From positions 62,001-126,000 of the forward strand of contig CAZCKU010000007.1 in NCBI GenBank assembly GCA_964499365.1: DNA of 64,000 bases, read 5' to 3'. Shown here one piece after another: positions 1 through 8,356 of the stretch (its first letter is position 1; each line of letters opens with the position of its first letter). Origin of the DNA: PALSA-1316 sp964499365 (GTDB taxonomy: Bacteria > Nitrospirota > Thermodesulfovibrionia > Thermodesulfovibrionales > UBA6898). A program made the position numbers and the translations under genes. Below the pieces are notes generated by a model. That model was not told the origin of the DNA. It saw nothing but the letters and a program-made list of their open reading frames with translations, and made no database searches.

Positions 1-332
1 TCCAGCCCCGATATATCGGTCATTATCCTGACTGCATCCGCGAGTTCGGCCGAGATCATGGCCGCATCACACCGCCCCCTGACAAGGTCCTCCAATCCGC
101 TTCCCGTACCGTTGCCGATGAGAACAAGCGTGCTGCCGGTTGCCTTTTCGAGGGCAGGAAGCGCCGGCTCGATGATTTTTTTCATCACGGTCGTCGAGCC
201 GTGGAGACGGATGACGGCCTCTTCTGCGCTGCTGACACCCGCGCAGAGAGCTGCTGAAAGCAGAATCAGAAAGATGCGCTGCCAGGCGCCCCGGATTCTT
301 TCCGCACCGCTGGAAAATGTCCCGTATAACAT
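1..332 (-). CDS. PstS-like periplasmic substrate-binding protein, N-terminal part (cut by window edge)
   Basis: The frame opens with an ATG at 332, one base beyond the stop of the chemoreceptor gene, and runs off the left edge. About 110 codons are visible. They encode a hydrophobic export segment (around residues 18-35), then mature sequence with the motifs LHGSTTVMKKIIEPALPAL and GNGTGSGLEDLVRGRCDAAM. A GST near the N-terminus and a later GSG(x)GxxDL-type segment are typical of phosphate-type (PBP-like, PstS family) binding proteins. It has the same fold class as the product of the gene on the other side of the chemoreceptor. The spacing suggests a transcript shared with the receptor, so it may present a ligand to it rather than feed an ABC transporter. 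The ligand cannot be told from sequence. Confidence 0.7.
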   Translation of the reverse strand, partial: MLYGTFSSGAERIRGAWQRIFLILLSAALCAGVSSAEEAVIRLHGSTTVMKKIIEPALPALEKATGSTLVLIGNGTGSGLEDLVRGRCDAAMISAELADAVRIMTDISGL

Positions 333-333
333 C

Positions 334-2778
334 CTACGTTTTAAACCAGCCTGCCATGGTGTTCAGCTCAGCGGCCAGGCGGGAGAGGTCTCCCGAGGCC
401 CGTTTGATCTCCCGGATCGACCCGCTGAGCTGCCGGGTGATCACCGCCACATCTTCCATGCTGTGGGAGACCATGTCCGAGGTCGAGGACTGTTCCTCCG
501 TCGCCACCGCGATCCTCTGGACCATGTCGGCAACCTTCTCGACATACGTCACGATATCCTGAATGGACTTCTGCGTGTCCCGGACCTTCACAAGTACGGT
601 GCCGACCGTCTCCCGCTCCCGCTTCATCATCTCGACCGAATCCTTCACCTCCGACTGCATCCCCTTGACCGTAGCGCCGATGTCGTCCGTGGCCGTTGCG
701 GTCCTCTCGGCAAGCTGCCGCACGCTGTCCGCCACAACCGCAAACCCTCTCCCCTGCTCACCTGCCCGGGCAGCCTCTATCGCTGCATTCAGGGCCAGGA
801 GGTTCGTCTGCTCGGCAATCTCCCTGATCAGGGTCACCACGTTCCTGATCTCATCCGATTTCCTGCCGAGCCCTTCAATCTTGTCAGCAGAGTTTTTGAA
901 GGTGTTGGCAAACTTGCTGAGCTCAACAACCGTCTCATTCATCACTCCCTGTCCCTCAATGGCCCGCGCCTTCATCGTCTGCGCAGCCTCCGCAGCCTCT
1001 GACGCATTCCTTGCAACATCGATCGTTGTCTGCGACATCTCTGTCATGGCCGTCGCCGATTGCTCAATCTGCATCGCCTGGCCCTGGGACCCTTTTTCCA
1101 ATACGTCCGATGTTGCCGAAAGCTCCTCGGAACTGCCCGCAAGGCTTCCCGTTGCCGTCCGCATCCTGCCGACGATGTCCTTGAGGTTCGAGACCATCGC
1201 CGCCATGGATGCTTGGACCAGGCCAACCTCGTCTTTCGTCTCCTCAGCCATCTTATAGGCAAGGTTGCCTTTGGCCACCTCGTTCGAGGCCAGGATGAGG
1301 TTCGCCAGCGGCCGTGATATCGAGTGGTATATCCAGACGCCAAAGATGATGCCGAATGCTATTGCGCCGGCGCTGATCGCAAGAATCAGGGCCGTACTGA
1401 AGCGAACCATCTTGTTGACCGTACCGATCGCCTTTTCCTGATCGCCCTTTGCCGTAGAAACCGTCACGTTACTCTTTTCGGCCTGTTTCAGGACTATCAC
1501 CCTGAGTTTTTCAAGCGCCTGCTGCGACTTCTCCTCCATGTCGAGGTTATGCCTGATCTTCGCAATGACGCCGTCCCCGGCAAACAGCATGCCGTTGATG
1601 GCATTCAGCGAGGCAACCACATTCTGAAGGACCTTCAGGGAGTCCTTCTCATTGAGCTTGCTTATTCCCTTCTCAAACGTTTTCTCGACAACGGTCATCT
1701 TCTCGAACGTGTTCCTGATGACCGCCTCGGTTTCATCCACATCCTTCTGCGTCAGCAGCGTAAACAGCCTGGTTGAAAGCCCCTCTACCGTTATTCCCAG
1801 GGCTATAAGCTGTGAATTGCTTACCAGCACATTGGTTGCAATGTTCGACTGGGACATGAGGCTGTTCTGTTTTTCAGATTCCTGCACCGACTTTTCCGAT
1901 GAGGTCGCAATGTCCTGATCAACCGTCAGCACCAGCACAGACATCCTTTCATCGATATCCCGGTTCAATGCCTCACGCGCAGCTGCATCTCCTTCGGCAA
2001 GCGTCATATAGGATTTCACCAGTTCGTCAAGCTTGTCCGCAATGGTCTTCATGTCGGCGCCGAGTTTTTTATTCGAGTCCCTGAGGTAGAGGCTCTGCTG
2101 GCACTTCGCTACCAGGGAATTGATTTTTCCCCTGCCGATGATGACGCCTTTCTTATCCTGCGCCTTCCTGAGCTCGAACAGGGCAAACTGGAGGTCCTTG
2201 ATATTGGCCTTCAGGGTTTCGATATCTCTGAGCCGGGCCGAGATGCTGCTGACATCCTCAAGTGAGTTCATAAAGGTCCCCATCTTGGTCCCCTGCAGGG
2301 ACTGGATCCTGCCGTCCAGGTCCTTCAGCTTTGCGGAAGTCTCACGCAGCCTGTTCGTTATTGCCACATTGGCCGCCTTCGCCTCCTCTTCGCTCTTCAA
2401 CCTTTCAGCGGTTACGCCGAGCAGCTCATCGGCAACCTTCCGAAGTTCACCGTAGGTATCAATTTTCGTTCCCCCGGAAAGATCTTCAAGGGCCTGCTGG
2501 CTGTTTTTCACCTCAGCCAGAGATTTTTCTGCCTCTGCCGTAAAGGTCCTATACTCTTCGTTTGCCTTTGTCGCGCCTACCTTGATAAGGTCGGAAGTAG
2601 CCGCCTGCAAAGACCGCTGGAACTCGACCGTGCGAACCTGGAACGGCGTACTCTTTTCAGTCAGATAAAACAGACGGGACTTTACAAACCCCAGCCCTAT
2701 TATTGCGGTAGCGGTGACAGCACCGATAATCAACATGACAATAACCACATTCAGGGTCAGTTTTGTCTTTATCTTCAT
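334..2778 (-). CDS. Methyl-accepting chemotaxis protein
   Basis: A transmembrane chemoreceptor of about 814 residues. I start it at ATG 2778, where GGGAG lies 8 bases upstream; a GTG 33 bases further upstream would only add 11 residues. TM1 is near residues 9-30. A very large, mostly helical periplasmic domain spans about 31-455, and TM2 is near 458-485 (FSTALILAISAGAIAFG). HAMP and a long cytoplasmic coiled coil follow, with the conserved tip (EQTNLLALNAAIEAARAGEQ) near residue 655. There is no C-terminal CheR/CheB-tethering pentapeptide; it ends in GWFKT. The periplasmic part is far longer than a simple four-helix or PAS/dCache sensor. The gene lies between two PstS-like binding-protein genes, so indirect sensing through a binding protein is likely (inference). 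Confidence 0.92.
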   Translation of the reverse strand: MKIKTKLTLNVVIVMLIIGAVTATAIIGLGFVKSRLFYLTEKSTPFQVRTVEFQRSLQAATSDLIKVGATKANEEYRTFTAEAEKSLAEVKNSQQALEDLSGGTKIDTYGELRKVADELLGVTAERLKSEEEAKAANVAITNRLRETSAKLKDLDGRIQSLQGTKMGTFMNSLEDVSSISARLRDIETLKANIKDLQFALFELRKAQDKKGVIIGRGKINSLVAKCQQSLYLRDSNKKLGADMKTIADKLDELVKSYMTLAEGDAAAREALNRDIDERMSVLVLTVDQDIATSSEKSVQESEKQNSLMSQSNIATNVLVSNSQLIALGITVEGLSTRLFTLLTQKDVDETEAVIRNTFEKMTVVEKTFEKGISKLNEKDSLKVLQNVVASLNAINGMLFAGDGVIAKIRHNLDMEEKSQQALEKLRVIVLKQAEKSNVTVSTAKGDQEKAIGTVNKMVRFSTALILAISAGAIAFGIIFGVWIYHSISRPLANLILASNEVAKGNLAYKMAEETKDEVGLVQASMAAMVSNLKDIVGRMRTATGSLAGSSEELSATSDVLEKGSQGQAMQIEQSATAMTEMSQTTIDVARNASEAAEAAQTMKARAIEGQGVMNETVVELSKFANTFKNSADKIEGLGRKSDEIRNVVTLIREIAEQTNLLALNAAIEAARAGEQGRGFAVVADSVRQLAERTATATDDIGATVKGMQSEVKDSVEMMKRERETVGTVLVKVRDTQKSIQDIVTYVEKVADMVQRIAVATEEQSSTSDMVSHSMEDVAVITRQLSGSIREIKRASGDLSRLAAELNTMAGWFKT

Positions 2779-2832
2779 GCCCGGAACTCCCACTGCAAAC
2801 AGACTCCGCACCAGACTGCCAGGTGCCTCACG

Positions 2833-3585
2833 CTACTGCTTAATATATTTTTTGCCTTCACCGCCGATGAAATCGATCAGGGCCTTCACCTTTGGATTCG
2901 GCGCTCCCTTTGTCACCAGAATCAGAGGCCGGGCAACTTCCGGTGTCTCAGGGGACTTGATCTTGTCGTCCCGCATCGCTATCGGACCGAAGCCGATGCC
3001 TTCCGGCGTATTCACGACCATGGCCTTGACATCATCAGAGGTATTGACCTCAATCACATCCTTGAGGGCTGCCGCGCCGTCCAGTACATTCTTGGACACC
3101 ATGCTGTTCGTGCCGGTTGAGAGCTTGCCCCAGACCACAATGACCGGCATATCCTTGCCGCCGACCTCTTTCCAGTTCTGGATCTTTCCGGTAAAGATGC
3201 CCTTCAGCTGCTCTTTCGAAAGGCTTGCGACCGGGTTGTCCTTATGAACAAAGAAGACGAGTTTATCCTTTGCTATAACCACATGCTGGTAGCCGGCAGG
3301 ATCTCCGGAATCCATTTTTTCCTTTTTTGCTATCTCCATCAGATCCTGAAAGCCCACGTCTGCCGTCGCAGCCTCGACATTGCCCTTCAGAAGCTCTCCG
3401 AAGGCGTTCTTCGACCCGACTTTCAGGAACAACAGTTTGTGGCCGGAGGCCTTTTCAAAAGCAGCCTTGATCGGACTTATAACGGTCGACTCGACCGTCC
3501 CGCCGCCTGCCAGTTTGATCTCATCAGCATAGGCAGCCCCAACAAGCATTACAAATGATAAAAGCACCAGACAGACTTTCTTCAC
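2833..3585 (-). CDS. PstS-like periplasmic substrate-binding protein
   Basis: A 250-residue secreted binding protein starting at GTG 3585, preceded by the strong ribosome site GAGGAGGAG. The signal peptide is residues 1-20 with cleavage near AYA-DE. The mature part has the phosphate-type features GGGTVESTV, a GxLLxGNVEAATADV segment and WGKLSTGTN, matching the PBP-like (PstS/SphX) superfamily. At 250 residues it is shorter than a classical PstS (around 320-350) and resembles stand-alone sensory binding proteins. It lies 54 bases upstream of the chemoreceptor on the same strand with no ABC transporter genes nearby. I therefore infer a sensory role in chemotaxis. Phosphate or another oxyanion is a guess from the family. 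Confidence 0.85.
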   Translation of the reverse strand: MKKVCLVLLSFVMLVGAAYADEIKLAGGGTVESTVISPIKAAFEKASGHKLLFLKVGSKNAFGELLKGNVEAATADVGFQDLMEIAKKEKMDSGDPAGYQHVVIAKDKLVFFVHKDNPVASLSKEQLKGIFTGKIQNWKEVGGKDMPVIVVWGKLSTGTNSMVSKNVLDGAAALKDVIEVNTSDDVKAMVVNTPEGIGFGPIAMRDDKIKSPETPEVARPLILVTKGAPNPKVKALIDFIGGEGKKYIKQ

Positions 3586-3641
3586 CGTGTCTCCTCCTCG
3601 ATTGGCTACTGTGTTATCTCCCTGTGATACAGGTATATGGC

Positions 3642-3661
3642 AAAAGGGCTGGAACCCTTTT
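3642..3661 (-). terminator. Short palindrome, possible weak terminator
   Basis: A palindrome of the form AAAAGGG-N6-CCCTTTT lies between the end of the CheW-CheZ gene and the start of the binding-protein gene. Read on the minus strand, a short G+C stem is followed by TTTT. The stem is small, so it may only attenuate or separate the chemotaxis genes from the receptor unit. Confidence 0.35.
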
Positions 3662-3695
3662 CCGCAGGCTGGACGAAAAGTTCCGCATGGAGTGA

Positions 3696-4892
3696 TCAGA
3701 AGCCGAAATCCTTGAGAAGGTCGTCGACATCAGACTGCGAAACCTGCTCATGGGCAGCCACGTCAGCCTTGGGGCCGGCCTCCATCTTTACGCCGAAGGT
3801 TGATATCAGACGCACGAGTTCTTCCTCGATCTCGCCGACGAGCGTGATGACCTTTTTGATCGTCTGGCCGGTGATATCCTGGAACGACTGCGTGGTAATC
3901 AGCTCGGTAAGGTCGTCCTCGAGCATATTCTTATATTTTTTCAGGAAAGCGACAGACTCGGCCGGCTCCTTCACCTGCCTGATCGCCGCTGCCAGTTCAT
4001 CCATGCTCAGCATATGCTTTTCGACAATGGTCATCGTCTTGTTCGCAGCCTCTTCGGTCTTCGTAATCACAAACTGGAGGCGGTCGATCGCATTGGGCAT
4101 CTCCGACTGGGCCATGTCCTTCAGTTTCGGATCAAGAGCCTCCTTGAAGCTCTTGATCGAATCATGCATCTTCCGGGTGACCTTGCCCACCTCCTTGAAG
4201 AGGTCTCCCTGCCCCTTCTTCATGATCTCCTGAATCGCGGCGTCCGCCCTCTCCTGGTCGTCCCTGTTCAGGGCGTCAAGGAAATCCATGATATCGTCGA
4301 AAATAAGATACCGCGGATCGTTCGGACTTATGCCCTTCTTCTCAAAGAACTCCTTCGCGTCGTGAAACTCCTTCACCTTCACCTCACCTGCCATGGTCTG
4401 GACCGTCCTGGTCACCTCGACCTGATCGCTGCCCTCCGTCTCCTTGACGTCCACCACAATATCCTCAAAAAGACTGAGGTCTTCCGACGGCAACAGTTTC
4501 TTTGTGTCAAGCAGGACGACAAGCCGGTTGTTCAGCTTGGCAACACCCTCGATCTGCCCGGTATCTTCTGTCATGAATTTTTCCGGGTGCTCGATCTCAG
4601 ACTCTTCGATGTTGATTACCCCGGTAATGCCGTCGACCAGCATGCCGAAGGTCATCCTGCCACTGGAGACAACAATCACATTGGTATGCGGACTGCCCTC
4701 GTCGCCAAGCCGGACCAGCTTCTTCAGATTGACGACCGGGATGACGGCACCCCGGAGATTCGTGATGCCTTCGATATAGTCGGGGGCATGGGGCATCCGG
4801 GTGATGACCGGCATATTGATGATCTCGCGGACCTTGAGAATCGGCAAGGTATATTCGCTGGAGTTGAGATTAAACCCTATATATTGCTGCAT
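3696..4892 (-). CDS. CheW-CheZ fusion: chemotaxis coupling protein with C-terminal CheY-P phosphatase domain
   Basis: A protein of 398 residues. Residues 1 to about 138 form a CheW-like domain (LPILKVREIINMP, ITNLRGAVIPVVNLKK). About 215 to 398 are helical and end like CheZ: SFQDITGQTIKK (about 336-347) matches the CheZ active-site segment, with Asp and Gln at about 339 and 343 corresponding to the catalytic Asp143 and Gln147 of enteric CheZ. The extreme C-terminus, DVDDLLKDFGF, matches the CheY-binding tail of CheZ. A CheV would carry a receiver here, and none is present. The gene follows cheA with a 15-base gap. I infer that it couples receptors to CheA and also places the phosphatase in the array. 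The domain reading is direct from motifs; the combined function is inference. Confidence 0.85.
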   Translation of the reverse strand: MQQYIGFNLNSSEYTLPILKVREIINMPVITRMPHAPDYIEGITNLRGAVIPVVNLKKLVRLGDEGSPHTNVIVVSSGRMTFGMLVDGITGVINIEESEIEHPEKFMTEDTGQIEGVAKLNNRLVVLLDTKKLLPSEDLSLFEDIVVDVKETEGSDQVEVTRTVQTMAGEVKVKEFHDAKEFFEKKGISPNDPRYLIFDDIMDFLDALNRDDQERADAAIQEIMKKGQGDLFKEVGKVTRKMHDSIKSFKEALDPKLKDMAQSEMPNAIDRLQFVITKTEEAANKTMTIVEKHMLSMDELAAAIRQVKEPAESVAFLKKYKNMLEDDLTELITTQSFQDITGQTIKKVITLVGEIEEELVRLISTFGVKMEAGPKADVAAHEQVSQSDVDDLLKDFGF

Positions 4893-4907
4893 ACCATCTC
4901 CTTCAGA

Positions 4908-6704
4908 CTACATTTTTTTGAGGCCGAGGACATTCCGGGACATGCCGGCAAGATCAATGATGAGAACGACCTTGCCATCACCAGTGATCGTTGCCCCGAC
5001 AATGTAGGCGGCGTTCGTATCGATGCCTTCGATCGTCTTGATGACAACCTCTTCCTGCCCCAGCAGTTCATCGACCGCGATGCAGAACCTGCGGTCGCCG
5101 ATCGCAATAACCACCACATACCGGTATTCGTTCCCCTCCCCGGTGCCGTAGCCGAGAATGTCCGAAAGCTCAAACAGCGGGAGGACTTTCCCGCGCACCA
5201 CCAGGACCTTCTGTCCCGATACGTTTTCGATCTCCTTCACCGCGACCTTGAGGGTCTCCTCGATCGGGGCAAGCGGGATGGCATACTGATTGTCCAGGGC
5301 GCGCACCATCAGCGCATGGATGATCGCCAGCGTCAGGGGGATATTGATCCTGAACGTTGTCCCAACGTTCTTTACCGTCCTGACCTCGACATACCCGTTC
5401 AGTTTGGATATGTTCGTTTTGACAACGTCCATGCCGACCCCGCGGCCGCTGAGTTCGGTCGCAACTTCCATGGTCGAAAAGCCCGGCATGAATATGAGGT
5501 TCACCGCGGACTCCTCGGTCATCCTCTGGGCCTCGTCCTCGGTGATCAGTGATTTTTCGAGCGCCTTCTTCTTGACCCGCTCGACATCAATACCCTTGCC
5601 GTCGTCCGAAACCTCGATGATGATCTGGTTGCCCTGCTGATACGCGTTGATCGAGACCCTGCCCTTGGTCGGTTTGCCCATCTTCTGGCGTACCTCGGGG
5701 GTCTCAATGGCGTGGTCGACCGAGTTCCTGATAATATGGACCATGGGGTCGCCGATATGTTCGATGACCGCCCGGTCTACCTCGGTGCCCTCACCGGTGA
5801 TGACCAGCTCGATGTCTTTGCCGATGTTGTTCGAAAGGTCCCGGACCAGTCGCGGGAACTTGCTGAAGACTTTTTTCAGGGGCTGCATCCGCATCTTCAT
5901 CACCGCCAACTGCATGTCGGAGGTAACGAGGTCAAGGAATGATACGGTACCCATCAGGCTTTCGACATAGCTGTCGCCCGAATACTTCTCTTCAAGGTAG
6001 TTGCCTATATTCATCAGCCGGTTTCTGACGAGGACGATCTCGCCGGCCAGGTCCATCACTTTATCCACCTTGTCGACATCGATCCTGAGGGTCTGGCTCG
6101 GCTCCTTTGTCTGGGCAGCGGCTACCGCCCGCTCTTCGGCCGCATGGTGGTCCACTTCGGCAGCCATCGGCGTCGGTTCAGGCACCACCTCCGGTATCCT
6201 GACCTCGTCTTGTTTCTGCCCGGCTTCTGAGGCGTCCGCTCCGGCATCAGATCCGCCGGCCTCCTGCTGCGTTCCCCCCGCGGGGGCCTCCGCAGCTGCT
6301 GCCGGCGCACCGGCGGGAGAGCCGGAGAGCGCACAGTCAAGCTCCCCGAGCAACTCCGACGTATCTTCGATCTTCCCGTCCTTCACCCTGATATGCTGAA
6401 GCAGGAGCCGCAGCATGTCGACGCTCTTCAGGATGACATCCATCACCGGTGTCGAGACCTGCATTTCGTCATCCCGCAGCTTCTTCATGATGCTCTCGGC
6501 CTTGTGGGCCACATCGACAATATGCTGGAATCCCAGGAAGCCCGCGGCACCCTTGATGGTATGCATGGACCTGAAGATCTCGTTGAGCATATCCTTGTCA
6601 TGCCCCTTCGTCTCAAGTTCGACAAAAAGAGGGTCTATCTTCTCAAGAGACTCTTCCGCCTCGGTCACAAAGTCGGATATTATTTCATCCATTTCATCGG
6701 CCAT
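4908..6704 (-). CDS. cheA: Chemotaxis histidine kinase CheA
   Basis: CheA of 598 residues. The HPt domain is N-terminal with the phospho-accepting His48 in SMHTIKGAAGFLG. A linker rich in Ala, Pro and Glu (about 130-200) follows. Then come the dimerisation domain (IDVDKVDKVMDLAGEIVLVR), the HATPase domain with an N box (HIIRNSVDHAIE) and G boxes (DDGKGID, GRGVGMDVV), and a C-terminal CheW-like domain. The usual CheY-binding P2 domain seems to be missing or replaced by the linker, which makes the protein shorter than enteric CheA (around 650). It lies between the receiver genes and the CheW-CheZ fusion and should phosphorylate one or both adjacent receivers. Confidence 0.96.
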   Translation of the reverse strand: MADEMDEIISDFVTEAEESLEKIDPLFVELETKGHDKDMLNEIFRSMHTIKGAAGFLGFQHIVDVAHKAESIMKKLRDDEMQVSTPVMDVILKSVDMLRLLLQHIRVKDGKIEDTSELLGELDCALSGSPAGAPAAAAEAPAGGTQQEAGGSDAGADASEAGQKQDEVRIPEVVPEPTPMAAEVDHHAAEERAVAAAQTKEPSQTLRIDVDKVDKVMDLAGEIVLVRNRLMNIGNYLEEKYSGDSYVESLMGTVSFLDLVTSDMQLAVMKMRMQPLKKVFSKFPRLVRDLSNNIGKDIELVITGEGTEVDRAVIEHIGDPMVHIIRNSVDHAIETPEVRQKMGKPTKGRVSINAYQQGNQIIIEVSDDGKGIDVERVKKKALEKSLITEDEAQRMTEESAVNLIFMPGFSTMEVATELSGRGVGMDVVKTNISKLNGYVEVRTVKNVGTTFRINIPLTLAIIHALMVRALDNQYAIPLAPIEETLKVAVKEIENVSGQKVLVVRGKVLPLFELSDILGYGTGEGNEYRYVVVIAIGDRRFCIAVDELLGQEEVVIKTIEGIDTNAAYIVGATITGDGKVVLIIDLAGMSRNVLGLKKM

Positions 6705-6759
6705 CGATACCCTCGCTTGTCAGCCGAAAAGCTTGCATGCCTTCCGGCGTGTAGTCACT

Positions 6760-7134
6760 TCACTTACCCAGCCTCTCAGCAATCTTGTCCATCTTTTCCT
6801 TCAGGATCTCGGCGGTAAAGGGCTTGACAACATAGTTGTTGACCCCGGCCTTGATCGCCGTCACGACCTTGTCTTTTTCGGCCTCAGCCGTGACCATCAG
6901 CACGGGAAGGTCCTTCAGCTCCGGATCGCTCCGTATCTTGGTAAGCATTTCAAGGCCGTCCATATTCGGCATATTCCAGTCCGAGACGACGAAGTGAAAC
7001 CCGCCTCCCTTCAGCTTGGAGAACCCCTGTGCCCCGTCTTCAGCCTCCTCGATATTTTCATAGCCGAGCTGCTTGAGGATGTTTTTCACGATCCGCCGCA
7101 TCGTCGAGAAATCGTCCACAACGAGTATCTTCAT
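6760..7134 (-). CDS. cheY: CheY-type single-domain response regulator
   Basis: A 124-residue receiver with the full set of conserved residues: acidic pair Asp7-Asp8, phospho-acceptor Asp52 in VVSDWNMP, Thr82 and Lys104 in YVVKPF. I start it at ATG 7134. A longer frame from 7170 would overlap the preceding receiver gene and add an atypical N-terminus. The segment GVNNYVVKPFTAEILKEKM closely resembles motor-binding CheY. It is therefore the better candidate for the flagellar switch signal and the likely target of the CheW-CheZ phosphatase. It lies 55 bases upstream of cheA. Confidence 0.93.
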   Translation of the reverse strand: MKILVVDDFSTMRRIVKNILKQLGYENIEEAEDGAQGFSKLKGGGFHFVVSDWNMPNMDGLEMLTKIRSDPELKDLPVLMVTAEAEKDKVVTAIKAGVNNYVVKPFTAEILKEKMDKIAERLGK

Positions 7135-7141
7135 CTTAAGA

Positions 7142-7534
7142 TCAAACACTGGTCGCCCCTCCCTTTCCAAACATTTGTTTCAAGATAAGCAGAATATTTT
7201 CCGAGACCTTGTCGGCGGTCACCGGCTTGACCATGTACGCCGCAGCCCCCGCGTCCATCGCCTTGGCCTTCTCTTCGGGGTCCGCCTCGGTCGTCACCAT
7301 GATGATCGGGATGGCATTGAGGTTCGGGTCGGCCTTGAGTGTGCGTATCAGTTCAAGCCCGTCCATATACGGCATATTGAGGTCTGTCAGGACCAGATTG
7401 ATCGTATCGGTGCCCAGCTTCTCTATCGCATCCAGGCCGTTTTCGGCGGTCACCACGGCATACCCCTTCGATTTCAGATAGAGGCTCAGTAACTTTCTTG
7501 TTGTCTGGCAGTCATCGACGACTAATATTTTCAT
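7142..7534 (-). CDS. Second CheY-like receiver protein
   Basis: A 130-residue stand-alone receiver with Asp7-Asp8, phospho-acceptor Asp51 in LTDLNMP, Thr81 and Lys103 in YMVKP. Its C-terminus ends in KQMFGKGGATSV. It lacks the NNYVVKPFTAE signature of the neighbouring CheY, so it may act as a phosphate sink or signal to another target (inference). It lies 7 bases upstream of the other receiver gene and directly after cheR (3-base gap), so CheR, two receivers and CheA are co-transcribed. Confidence 0.88.
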   Translation of the reverse strand: MKILVVDDCQTTRKLLSLYLKSKGYAVVTAENGLDAIEKLGTDTINLVLTDLNMPYMDGLELIRTLKADPNLNAIPIIMVTTEADPEEKAKAMDAGAAAYMVKPVTADKVSENILLILKQMFGKGGATSV

Positions 7535-7537
7535 ATG

Positions 7538-8356
7538 CTAACCCCTCTGGTAAACAACGACTTTGTTAATGATAACCGGCCTGAAGGCACGGGTCACGCT
7601 GTGCAGACTTTCAGAAGAACCCACAAAAAGATACCCGCCCGGCTTCAGGCTGTTGTATAGGTGAGAGACGACCTTCTGCTTGGCCTTGTCATCAAAATAG
7701 ATCAGCACGTTGCGGCAGAAGATTACGTCGAAGCTGCCGATTGACTTTATCTTCTTTTCGTCAATCAGGTTGATGTTCGAGAACGAGACCGGCCGCTTCG
7801 CAGCCGCATCCAGCTCAAAGCTCATCTGCCCGTTGTTCCTGAAATATTTCTTCATGTACGCTTCAGGCACATTCCTGACTGAATAGGAGTTGTACACGGC
7901 CCGCTTTGCCGAGGCCAGGACCTCGTCGCTGATATCCGACCCGACGATCTCCGTGCGGACAGCAGCCATTTTTTCGGCCAGCATCATAATGAGCGTATAG
8001 GCCTCTTCCCCGGTAGAACAGGCTGCTGACCAGATCCGGAGGTCCTTGGTCTTCTTCTGGGCTACCACCTTCGGCGCAATCTGATCGACAAAGACATCCA
8101 GCTGCTGCGGTTCCCTGAAGAAATAGGTTTCGTTCGTCGTAATGGCATCGAAGAGTCTCGAGAGCTCGTCGCCGTTCGTGCTGTATTTCAGAAACTTCAG
8201 GTAGTCTTCAAAACCACCGAGGCCCTTCTCCTCAATCCGTTTGACCAGCCTGTTTTCGAGCAGGTATTTCTTTGTGTCGGGGATGAAGATGCCGCACTTC
8301 TCATAGATAAAGTCCCTGAAATCCCTGAACGTAGGATCCTTCAGAACAAAGGTCAT
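7538..8356 (-). CDS. cheR: Chemotaxis protein methyltransferase CheR
   Basis: A 272-residue SAM-dependent methyltransferase that methylates glutamates on chemoreceptors. The N-terminal helical domain (DFRDFIYEKCGIFIPDTKKYLLENRL) is followed by the methyltransferase core with TNETYFFREPQQ, the SAM motif IWSAACSTGEEAYT and DVIFCRNVLIYFD. The correct start is ATG 8356, which overlaps the TGA of the upstream HEAT-repeat gene (ATGA). The frame extends further upstream, but that part is antisense-like low-complexity sequence and is not CheR. No cheB or cheD lies in the window. Confidence 0.95.
   Translation of the reverse strand: MTFVLKDPTFRDFRDFIYEKCGIFIPDTKKYLLENRLVKRIEEKGLGGFEDYLKFLKYSTNGDELSRLFDAITTNETYFFREPQQLDVFVDQIAPKVVAQKKTKDLRIWSAACSTGEEAYTLIMMLAEKMAAVRTEIVGSDISDEVLASAKRAVYNSYSVRNVPEAYMKKYFRNNGQMSFELDAAAKRPVSFSNINLIDEKKIKSIGSFDVIFCRNVLIYFDDKAKQKVVSHLYNSLKPGGYLFVGSSESLHSVTRAFRPVIINKVVVYQRG

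Noticed and set aside
4014..5552. A 512-codon plus-strand frame opposite cheA and the CheW-CheZ gene
   Set aside because: It is antisense to genes with intact motifs and no motif is seen in it; composition is typical of a shadow frame.
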